Shown here: one piece after another, positions 33,480 through 43,957 of the stretch
How the letters are laid out: each line of letters begins with the position of its first letter
Position numbering within the stretch: position 1 is the stretch's first letter
DNA from: Blattamonas nauphoetae
Taxonomy: Eukaryota > Preaxostyla > Oxymonadida
DNA: 64,000 nt
Assembly: GCA_033064195.1 (NCBI GenBank)
Contig: JARBJD010000241.1
Location: forward strand, 1 to 64,000
Direction: 5' to 3'
The notes under the pieces: model-generated
What the model saw: only the letters and a program-made list of their open reading frames with translations
What the model was told of the DNA's origin: nothing
The model's database searches: none
Made by a program: the position numbers and the translations under genes

Positions 33480-35377
33480 TGAGCTTGCGAAATATCGTCC
33501 AATGTGTGTCACCTTGTCCACTCGGAGGAAGAACTCCTTCACTCGAACATAGGAAGATGGGAGCTTGATAGAGTCAGGATGACCAGATTGCTGAGTGTGT
33601 CGATTCGCAGGGAGACGAATCAAGTGGAGGAATGACGAGACGAGGTGGACGAGAGGGAAGCAATCGACAGTTCGGAGCAGCGGAGTCAGTTCCGAGCTGA
33701 CACGCACCAGAGCAGGCAGCAGCGTCTGTTATATTCGTTCAGATTGTCCTCCTTCGCTCAAGAGTGCGTTCCCTCGCTCCTTCAATTGTTGGAAGATCAG
33801 TGGACAAAACACGTGCAGTCTCTCCAATCCCGACGGCGAGCCAGCAAGTGAAGACACGGCCATTCGCATCACTCGCCACACATCCACAAGCTCGTTCACA
33901 CTCGTCCCTGTTCTGGCTGATGCAACAGCTTCTCCTTTCCCGTCGACGAGTGGGGACAGTGTTGTTTCAACTGTGGTTGTCTTTTCGGTTTCTTGTGTGT
34001 CCGTGTGGAGAGGATGTCGCTGCTCGATCTCCAACAGCTTCTCCACAATCCGCTGTGCCTCGTCTTCCTCCAATCGGCCAGCAGTTGAGCGATGTGCATG
34101 ATTCCCAAGGACGGAGATGAGGAATGACAGTGCGAGCTCATCCACATCTTGGAGAAGGAATGAGGCGATTCTGGGCACGACTTGATACTGTAAAATCGGA
34201 AAAAAACTCGGATCACGGTCTGTGTTGATGATGGCTAGAAGATACAGGGCGAGTTTCGAGGATGGTTCGGAGCTGGAGATACACACAAGGAGTGTGCTCC
34301 AGAGGGATGAAGGAGATGCCAGTTTGGTCAAGAGCTTCGATAGTGGGAGGAGTAGCGTGTCTTCCGATCTGGCATCAGGACGGAGGATCGCAAAAAGGCG
34401 CTTCACGAATGGCTCTTGGATTTCGATTGAAATCCTACAACTTGTGCAAAATTCGAGGTAGATATTCAAAATGTGGAGATAGTGGGACGGTGGAACAGCA
34501 GCGAGTGCAGCCACGAGGAGCGTGAGCGGAAGGCAATTCCTCATGTCATAAAGAGCCTTCTCTGACGTTGCAAGAGATGAGGCGATTCGAATGAGAAGCT
34601 TCATTGTTCCAACATCGGACAATGAGAAAGATGGATCGGCACACAGAGCGGAAAGGTGTCCGAGCAGTGTCGAAGCAGCTGACATGTTGATCGGTGGTTT
34701 AACTGACCAGTACGGTCTGCAGACATCTATGTCGGCCTGTAGAGCAGCAAGGTCAACAAGCTATAAGGCTTGGATGCATTCGTTCAACGTATGAGAGGTG
34801 ATCGAACGGAGGATGCGGCCAGTCTTGTTTTGGATCGTCGCGTCCGAAGAAGTGACAAGTAGCAGCATGGAAGGAAGAAAGGGATCAATCATGTTCAAGG
34901 GATAGTTGTCAATCTGCACAGAATGAAGCCGTCTCATCTCGATGAGAATGAAATCGAGGAGATGGATGGTCGCACTTTCGATGACAGCATTTTTTCGACG
35001 ATCAGAGTAAGTTGTCAACACGGCGGGACCATAAAATGAACTGATTTGTTTCAGTGTTTCATCGATGATGCGTTTGATGTTTAATCTTGTACGTATGGCT
35101 GTATTGAATGAGAACTTCTCCGCGAGATTGACGAGCATTGACCACATTTTGTCCATTTCAAACATCAATATCCGCTTAAACAAGCCGTCAGTTTGGCGAT
35201 TATCTCCTGGCAAGAAGAATAAGAGATGAGCATACTTTGGAAAATGGCGATAATCTTAGTTTCAAAAGACGTTCTTGCAGGGGGCCGAGAATTGGCAAAA
35301 TCGCTCACCAAGCGATAGAAAGAATTCGGAGTTTTCTGAACGGGATGGCGGGACTGTCCAGGAAACAGATACGTCAT
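33480..35377 (-). CDS. long helical-repeat protein with in-frame TAG and TAA
   Basis: Exon 1 starts at ATG 35,377 (M-T-Y-L-F-P-G-Q-S). A 29-bp intron (35,235-35,207) joins F-Q to R-D-N-R-Q-T-D-G-L-F. The frame then runs with helical-repeat character through an in-frame TAG at 34,763-34,761 and an in-frame TAA at 33,731-33,729. After each it continues sensibly (L-V-D-L-A-A-L-Q-A-D; Q-T-L-L-P-A-L-V-R-V-S-S-E-L) to about 33,480. No GT-AG intron was found that removes either codon. Either the gene is decaying by two point changes, or these codons are read. The 3' end is uncertain. Function unknown. Confidence 0.55.
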
Positions 35378-35439
35378 AACTCAAGGTCCGCAGTATCCTG
35401 GGAACACTCTAAGGGCAAGATCGATCTTCCAACATCTCC

Positions 35440-38400
35440 TTGATGAACCTTCCTGTTCTCGTCCTTGTTCATCTTCTCTGTGTCGACGCCACGTCCACAA
35501 AAGAGAGAATTCTACCGCTCTCTCTTCAGATAGCCTTTTCTCCTTCTCCAGAAGCTCCCAACATTTCTAGGAATGAACAAGCATTTGTGCCTCCAATCAG
35601 CCTGAACCAAAAAACATATCATTCAGATACGTATCTAATCAAGTCTATATCCCTTTCACTGCATGGAACAGACACGAAAATCTGCCATACATCGTCATTA
35701 ACCAAGACTGAAATCACAAATGAAATCAATCAGGACGACCAACCCAATGGAAATGAAAACACGACACCATTCATATTTGTGTTCTCAAATTCCACAATCT
35801 CGATGTCCCACATTTCGTTGGATTGTGGATGGCGCGGCACAAGTGTCGGAAGAGTCTCGTCGTCCAGATTGACGATCGACAACTGTCCAATCATCTCCAA
35901 CGCTGAATCGTCTCCATTTGTGATCCACAACGGAAGGGATGACTTTGGAAGCTCGATTTTCTTTGTTGATTGTTCTCACCAATCGGTTGACAAATCGAGC
36001 CTGCTCCCTTTGGTCAGCCTCACACCATCCCACATGACCCACCCCAGCCACACAGACAACGACCAGGAAGTACCACCAACACTGGTCAGCTGTTCTGGCC
36101 TCTCACTGTCCGACACGCATCTCGTGTTTGGATCTGGTCCGCTGGTTGCCTTCTCGTCGGTAATCAAACAAGACGCAGGATTGTCGAACAAGTTAGAAAC
36201 CATGCTGATTGGGAGTCAACTTGTTAACATGACGAGTGGTGAGAAGAAGGGGGCGTTGGAAGGATGGAGCGGATGTCAAACGATTCTGGATTCTTCAGTG
36301 ACTCGAAGCACGAACCATCTTTCTGGAACAACATGCATTGACATGAACTTGGGAGGGAGTCTTCTCTGCTCGAACACCTCCTTCTCGCACTGCCACACCT
36401 CTCTTGAGCCAGAATTCGTTCAAGACAAATCTTACACACTCCAACACAAAACTGGAACTGAACAACTTGTTATCAAACGGGGGAAAGCAGATGACATCAC
36501 ATTCCGTCGCTGCACATTTCTCTCGATGACTTCTTCTGGTTTCGGAGCAGCAATCCGTGATTTCGTACCATACCGTCTCCTCATAGTGTCTGAATGCTCA
36601 TTCTCGACATGCACCTCCGTACTCGGTGGCGGATCAATCAGTTTCAGCCAATCTTCAGATGAGAAAACTCCATTCGCAATGTATTCCTCGCTCTTCGTCG
36701 ACTGTTCAGCTTGGGAAGGAGGATGTCCAGGCATCTGAGTAGTCCCATCAAAATAGGTAAAACTGGGATCAATTGATGTCAGTGCCTAAATTTGGACTGA
36801 GATCAAATTTCAACTCTTTTCCTTTGAGATTTTCTCATTATCACTTCATTAATCATGTTCAATTCACTTCTTGTTTTCACATAATGCTCTTCAATATTTC
36901 AGACAGCTCTTATTTCCCAAAAACACGCACGATCACAATCACCAACACTTCTTTTTTCGATGTATTCCCTTCATTGACTTTAGTCAGTGAGAAAAAACCA
37001 TCAAAGAAGACATAATAACGCATTATCGACTTGTTTTTATAATTATTGTTGTAGAACAAACTGAAACAGCAGCACCCAAAGTTTGCATTTTCATGATCTA
37101 TGAAGTGACCATTTTCCTTTTTACTTTTTTTTCCATTCAAATATCATATATAAGAAGACTTTTTTGAAATGAAAGAAACGAAATGGTATTGTAGGTATTT
37201 GGTGGGATCAGATCCGACTGGGATCACTGGGATCAAATCAGAAGCCTGAGGATGTCTCTACATCTCCTGTGCAAGCACCTGCACCATCGACAAAGTTATC
37301 TTCTGCAACAGCAACGCGGGTCTGTCTGGAGGTGGTCTCGCGGTGAGTAATACTGATCAACTGACACTCTCGAACTGCGTCTTCGAGAAGTGTGGCACTG
37401 CTGTGTCTTCACCCATCATGGGAGGGGGAGGGATGCATATGTCACTCATCCCGTCACTCAGGATGGATTCTGTTCTCTTCAGACGATGCAGTTCTCGTGA
37501 TGGAAATGACATTTATATTAACATTGGAGTTGGAACGATTGAGGAACTTTTGCCAAAAATCACGAATTGTGATTCAACTTCAGAAAGGCCGAATGTGTTC
37601 TTCGATTACTCTTCAGGCGAAGACAGCATTCTGATTCCTGCTGTGCCCGACGCCTCAACCGCAAGTCTTGTGACGATTGAAAACACACCAAGTGTTGATC
37701 AGACATCATCGACAATCCAAATGACGGTGTCCCAAAATGTGAATGGGAAGATGTTGGTTTTGGTGGACAACACGAACAACCACGAACCACCAAACGACGA
37801 CTCTCCCCCAACGATTGGTCGACTTCTGACATTCGACTTCAGCACGTCGACCGAATCAGCGACTCAAGAAGTGTCATGTGGAGAATGGGAAGAACTGCAA
37901 TATGAATCGGAATATTGTGTGATTGCGGCATCGATTGCAAACGCTCGCCTCTCGAATCCATCATCGATTGCTCTGACGACACCGAATCCCGCTCGGATTG
38001 TGCAGATTGTTTGCTCACTGGGTTCAGGAACAGACCACTGCTGGCTGCAATTGAAGGGTCGAACACTTCCAATTGGTCGATACACCGTGAAACTTGTTGC
38101 AGTTCCAGAATTGACATTCTCCGTTGAGTTTGATGGATCGAAAGGGGGACCAAACACTCTGAACATGTTCTCGTCTCGTCATTCGGAAACCTTGTTTGGA
38201 ACTGGAAGCAAAATGACATTCTCGACGAAATACGAAGTGGAATCGGTGACATTCGATGACAATGAACCTGTCATCCTCGACCCTCCTCGCCTCTTCTTCA
38301 CCACACCAGAGGAACAGCCTCGATTGATTTCAGTTGGTCCAGTCAGCTTCAAAAACGAATCAACGAAAGACACCATTCTGATCCCACTCGTTGCTGGATC

Positions 38401-41400
38401 TCTCCCCAACGGACAATATGTCCTCAAACTCCGTTCGTCGTCATCAGAAGATGTTTCTTTCACAGTGACGTTCTCCTCAAGCGACTCAGAAACGATCGAA
38501 GTTGTTGTTTCTTCGAAAGACTCAAGTGACATCAAACTGAAATATGGAATGACGTACACTGTGAAAGAAATTACATCTGAGACAACAAATTGTCTCATTG
38601 ATAAGGCGTTGTCAATCGAAATTCCTGATGAACCGAAGCGAATTGAAGAAGGAAGAGTGACATTGAATGGAGCGAAGACAGAAGCGACATTGAGACTGAA
38701 AGGAAGAATGCTAACTGATGGAATCTACTCACTGAAACTCAAGTCTGTGTCGTCGATTCGGAAGTCAGAAGCAATTCTGAATGGTGATGAGGAACTCCTT
38801 TTCAAAGTGCCGATCAGCACTGCATCCTCCTCGATTCTGACATTCGGGACGACATACACGATCTCGTCGTTGAAGTTAGCGAGTGACGATGTGATCGTGA
38901 ACTCTGATGTCGAACTTGCTGTTCCAAACCCACCAACTGCGACAATGACATCATGTGATCTGGATGCAGCATCGAATTCAAAATTCACTCTCACTCTCAC
39001 TGGATTGAACCTTCCAACATCAGGATCATTCCTTGTCTCGTTTGTTGGCCTGACACAGACGATCGTAGTGACAATGAACTCGATTCGAGGATCATCATCT
39101 TTGATTGAAGTGACAAAAACAACGGAAATCAAATTTGGACAGACCTACACGATATCGTCGATTGTTGAGAAAGTGGATGGAAAAGAGGACGAGCACATTC
39201 TTTGCAGTGGACTGACGATGACAACGCCAGATGGACCATCGTTGTTGAATGTTGACTCAGCAACGCTGAAAGTTGATGATCTGAACCGTGTTGTGCTGGA
39301 TGTGTCGTTCGTGGACATGGCTGCAGGATCATTCGTGATGAAAGTGAGAAACACCAACACACTGCTGGAGTACACTCTCTCCTCTCCAATCGTCACCACA
39401 CTTGGGTCAGTGACTGGAGCATTGACCGAGCTTGTTTACAAGTCTGGAAAACTGGAATATGGTACAAGTTACACGATTGTGTCACTCGAAAGCTCGACGT
39501 TGTCTGTATTGATCAAAGACACAGCTGAATTCACAGTTCCTGATGAACCGAAGCGAATTGAAGAAGGAAGAGTGACATTGAATGGAGCGAAGGATGAAGC
39601 GACAGTGAGACTGAAAGGAAGAGCGCTGACTGATGGAAGCTACACACTGACACTCAATTCAGTGTCGTCGGAGCTGACCTCCGAAGCGAGTCTGAGCGAA
39701 GATGGGGAACTGCTGTTCAAAGTGCCGATCAGCCTTTTGCCAACCTCAATTCTGGCATTCGGGCAGAATTACACGATCTCGTCATTGAAGTTTGGAAGCG
39801 ACAATGTGGTGGTGAACTCAGATGTCAAACTGGCTGTTCCCAACCCCCCAATCGTGAAAACAGCAACCGTTCATCCGAACTCGATCAACACAACGATGGC
39901 ACATGGCTTGGCAGGAACAGATCTGGAGTTGGATGGATTCTACTTTGTGACGCTCACTCCGCTCTTCTCGTTCGACATGCTGTTCAACAGTTCAACAACA
40001 GCTTTGTCTGCCGAACTGCTTCTTGGGCGCGCAGATTGTCTTCAACACAACACAGAATACACGATTGAGTCAATCACTCGTATTGGAGATGATTCGGATG
40101 TGATTCCGACGATGGGAACTGTTTCGTTCACCACACCCAAATTGTCTGTGCCTCTTGTGCTTCATGTGAACCGGAAGGAAGGTAAGGAAGACACATTCTG
40201 TGGGGAGAGCGATGATCCTTGCTCAACGATTGATTTCGCGTGGTCGATTGTGAGTTCTCTGAAAGCGAAATTCGCAATTCTTGCGATTGTGAACTCGTCT
40301 GAACAAATCCATCCAATCACAATCTCATCAGGAATGTCGATCTTGTTCAGCAACGGAGGGACCTTGGAGCCGACTCTGACAATCCCTTCGTCGGCGTCGA
40401 TGGGAAACAAAGCGGGAATGGTTGTTGTTGACAACGCTGGGTTCGAAGTGATTGACGTGACAATCAAAATCGAATCGACAGATCCTTCGTTCGTCTTCCT
40501 GTCTGCCACCAAATCAACAGTCATTTTGAAGGAGGGTTCCTTTGTTGGCGAACCACTGCCAACTGTCGCTTCTAATTCTGAAAGCGAAAACATCTGTTCA
40601 TGGGACAGTGGAATCGTCCAACTTGACGCCAGCAACACGACGATCAATCGAATGACCTTCTCTTCAATCTCACAAGGAGCGATCCAAATGAAGAATGGCA
40701 CGCTAACGTTCAGAGAGTCTTCGTTTGATGGAAATTCCCCGAATCTCGACTCATTTCCATCAGCTCGCCAAAACATCCGCTGTGTTGAGGGAGGAAATGT
40801 GACGATTGGGAGTCTGAGTGGAGGCGATGGATATGGTGACCATCCATCAGCGTGGATCTCAACAACTGATTGCATTCTGAAAGGAGACGATTCCAGACCC
40901 GATTCCCCTCTCTTCATTCCCTCACTTTCGTCGAAATCAACAAGCTCTTTTAACAAGAAGGAGAAACGATTCTCAGTGACCATTGTTGGAACAATGATGA
41001 TTCCTTGTGGTCTGTGTCTTGAAGTGTTTGAAATCAAGAAAGACAAATCGGAAGGAAAATCAGAGAAGATTGAACTGTCATTGGAGAAAGCTGACTCCTT
41101 CAATGAAACACACATCAACCTCTTAATCCCTCTCACCTCGCTCTCCTCGCTGGACAAGTCTTTAGAATGGCGAAGACGACTAGTTTTCGGATCGAATCAA
41201 ACGACATCCGACTCTTTCGTTGTCCAAAAGAACTGCTGATCGGATGGCCGAGTCGTCGCTCGTCAACATGAAATGGTGGCTTCCTTTAGTGATTGTCCTT
41301 TTGTGTTGTGCTCTCGTTGTCGTGATTGTCGTTGTTGTCATTCTCCGTCGTCGCAAACAGCAGAAAGCTCAGAAAGGTTTAGAAACACAACAGGAGTCAC

Positions 41401-42305
41401 AGAACGAGATGGAGGAAGAAAAGATCGAAGTGGAACAGATCGACAACGAAGGAGTGAATGCAATGCACACAAGTGTGGATGGGTTGAAGGGTGGAACGCT
41501 GAACCCGGAAAGAAAAGACGAATCAACAACCAAGCAGACACAACTAATCCACGCACCACCCGCGGAATGTGTGAGTGTTTTGGACTGTACAATGTTGGAA
41601 ACGAAAGAGATGCCCAAAATGGAGACACTGTTCGATCGGCTGCATCGGAACAAGAAGGGTCTCCTTGATAAACGAGCAAAACAGATCGAGCTGACTCGTG
41701 GTCTGCAGAAGTTGGGAAAACTGAACCCTCACGCCGACGTTCTTCTTCATCTTTCGTCTCACTGGATTCTGATTGACGTGGATGGGAGGCTGAGCATCCA
41801 AATGAATCAAGGACCGATACCATCAAATGGTGGACAATCACAAGTGAATCACACAACCGTAAATGAGTCGGTTCTTCCTGATGATTCACGTCTGATGAGT
41901 GTGACCAATGAGAATGCAGATGGGATGGATCGAGTAGCGAAGCTCGCGAGAGAGAAAGAGGATCAGGAAGACCAGCGATGGCAGGCACCTGAACAAGGGG
42001 GAAACAATTCAATCCCTTCAAGCGATCTGGAGAAGGTGATGGTTTTTCGGCTCGGCCTTGTGTTGTGGGAAATCGAGACTGGACAGGTTCCGTTTCGAGA
42101 AACAGATGGAGTGAATGCGGGTCGTCAGCTGCGGGCAGGAGTGAAACCGAACATGGAGATTGTTCAAAACAAAGAGATGAAAGAGCTGCTTCTGAAATGC
42201 CTGGAACTGCAGCCGATTGACCGAATTGCTTTGGATAACGTGATCTCGTCACTCAACTCAATCCCCGACGATCCAGTTCAAACACAGCACCTCTTCGGAA
42301 CATGA
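35440..42305 (+). CDS. giant surface receptor: beta-helix, Ig-like repeats, TM helix, pseudokinase (element inserted, one apparent frameshift)
   Basis: The signal peptide starts at 35,440 (M-M-N-L-P-V-L-V-L-V-H-L-L-C). The order is: beta-helix (to about 37,660); Ig/IPT-like repeats of about 100 residues (37,660-40,140); a second beta-helix block from F-C-G-E-S-D-D-P-C-S-T (about 40,198); a membrane helix (41,270-41,325) followed by R-R-R-K; and a kinase-like tail with W-Q-A-P-E-Q and L-G-L-V-L-W-E-I. There is no HRD or DFG. A 521-bp element splits the first beta-helix; subtracting it with one target copy restores the frame (G-G-C-L-Y-I-S-C). A 1-bp shift near 41,225 separates ectodomain and TM/pseudokinase frames. 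It is inferred to be a plasma-membrane adhesin or receptor. It faces opposite to copies 1 and 2 and is much diverged from them. Confidence 0.8.
36728..37248. mobile_element. hAT-like MITE, 521 bp (family A, copy 2)
   Basis: It begins CAGGCATCTGAGTAGTCCCA; the other end in reverse complement is CAGGCTTCTGATTTGATCCC. The 8-bp duplications are AGGATGTC (36,720-36,727 and 37,249-37,256). It has the same end types, in inverted order, as the 6,988-7,548 element (TTCTGATTTGATCCCA end and the TAGGTAAA-containing end). It sits inside the receptor coding sequence, like its relative. No transposase. Confidence 0.87.
38620..39855 (+). repeat. internal duplication of an Ig-like repeat in the receptor
   Basis: About 320 bp at 38,620-38,940 recur at 39,535-39,855, offset by 915 bp (305 codons). 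The start D-E-P-K-R-I-E-E-G-R-V and the end V-N-S-D-V is nearly identical at DNA level. The spacing is a multiple of three, so the frame is kept. It indicates recent repeat expansion within the ectodomain. Confidence 0.85.
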
Positions 42306-42516
42306 TCACTCTTCAATCCATCAATCTCTCGCCTAGCAATCCTCTTTCACTCCACTCCGCTTTCACCAATTCAATTTGTTACCAACACTTCATCACCACT
42401 CTTCTTGCTTTCTATCTTGCCCAATCATCTCACCAACACACATTCCCAGGATTCACATCAATTCTATGACATATTCAGCTCCGATCACGTCAGCGAATGC
42501 GAACTGATTCTTCACT

Positions 42517-43705
42517 ATGTCAGCCGCGGCCATTCAATCTGCTCTTGGGAATTCATCCTTTCACACAGAGTTCTTCGTACGTTTCTGCATCCTCCTCGAG
42601 GATCACCTTTTCTTGCCAGTTCTCATTTATTGTCTTTTTCTCGGCGCAGAGACATCACTGTCCCGATGGTGGTCGAATTGGAGGCTGGCCACCCACTTCC
42701 GTCGACCACACGATTCGGGAAAGGTGAAGTTCTGTCCATCCCATGATTTTTATGTTCTCATGACACTCATCACCATTTCGTTCCTTTCAGACGATTTTGA
42801 AAAACATCAGGAAAGATGAGTTCGGGTGTGGAGAGACTGAAGCAACTCTCTGCAGAACTGTTGAATGGAGTTTGACAGAAGCGAGTGGTAATGTTGTCGA
42901 TCTCGTCGTCATCTCCAACGGCCTTCTCTCCTCGCCCATCGTCCTTTTGAACACCGATGTCCTGGTCGCACCTTCTTCCACCGTGTTGTGTCCATTTGTT
43001 GTCTCGCTCGACAATCCCTCTTCAGCCGCAGCATCGATGATCAGAGTGGAGAGGGACTCAGCGCTTGCTCTTTCTTTCCTCTCGTTTTCGTTTTCGCTGC
43101 CTGCCTCCATCGACAGCATCATTGTTTCGTCCTCTTGCGTTGTCAACGTCGATTCATGTCGTGTTCAGAAGACGACACTCTCCCAACCTTTCTTGGTGTC
43201 TTCGCAGTCATCCCACACACTCTCCAACTCCGCTTTCCTCTCTTCCACTTTCACGTCTTCTGCCTTCGTCCTCTCCGACTGCCGCTCTCTCTCCGTCGAA
43301 GACACCAGAATCGCCGACTGCTCCTTCGACACCTCGTTTCTTGTCGGCTCATCTTCCCAAATCTCTTTCATTTCGTTGATCGTGTCGAACAATTCCATCA
43401 AACAGGACGCATCCCTCTTCGCGATGTCCATCCTTCCCAAAACAAGTTCAGACGCCACACCTTCCTTTAGCATCTCATCGTCTTCATTCACACCCTCCCA
43501 ATCAACGCCAACTCCGCTGTTTGTCGCAGTCGCGTCAGAGTGCAGCTCGAATGTGATTCTGGTGAACACCACGTTCTCTCACTCGTCCAGCAGCCAGATT
43601 GGGAGACCAGCCGTTGTTGTGAAGTGGACAGCGAGGCAGCCTGTTCTTTTGCGGCGAAGGGTTGTTTGTGAGGAATGCTTTGTGATGGTGTCTCAGTTTC
43701 AATGA
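42517..43705 (+). CDS. small beta-helix surface-type protein, probably truncated; upstream exons uncertain
   Basis: The main exon (about 42,791-43,705) reads T-I-L-K-N-I-R-K-D-E-F-G-C-G-E-T with the family C-G-x(6)-C-R-T-V-x-W motif. Ser-rich beta-helix strands follow (S-S-C-V-V-N-V-D-S-C; F-V-L-S-D-C-R-S-L-S-V-E-D), ending at TGA. An intron 42,724-42,790 (GTGAAGT...TTTCAG) joins it in phase 0 to a frame that can be followed back to ATG 42,517, though a further intron may lie in 42,591-42,653. There is no membrane or kinase-like tail, so it is one beta-helix block rather than a whole receptor. It lies 200 bp downstream of the receptor gene and may be derived from it. Confidence 0.55.
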
Positions 43706-43957
43706 CACCAGCGTCCTTTCTCTTTTTGTTCAAGCGAAGTGTTTGAGCCTCTGAAACTGTTGCGACTGTTGGTATTCTCGTTTCATTTCACTCTTCTTTC
43801 TTCAGACTGTTGATTGTCCTCTGAGTGGTCACAAACTGTCAAGGATCAAAGAATACAAGGGTTTTCACAATCTAAGAGATGAAAAAATTGGATGAAAAGC
43901 TTCAATTCTGAAAAAAAGAAAGGAGACTGTGAAGTGAGATTATGAAGAGAATTGCCT

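Noticed and set aside
32274-35377. The long helical-repeat gene at 33.5-35.4 kb and the one at 28.8-31.1 kb as a single gene split by insertion of the short-form gene
   Set aside because: The orientation agrees, but there are no inverted ends, no target duplication and no frame continuity to support an insertion.
36725-37250. The family A elements might be spliced out as introners, using GT and AG in the duplicated target
   Set aside because: For 36,728 the GT...AG pair would leave an in-frame TGA, and for 6,988 it would shift the frame by four bases. The 8,317 element has no GT in its target.
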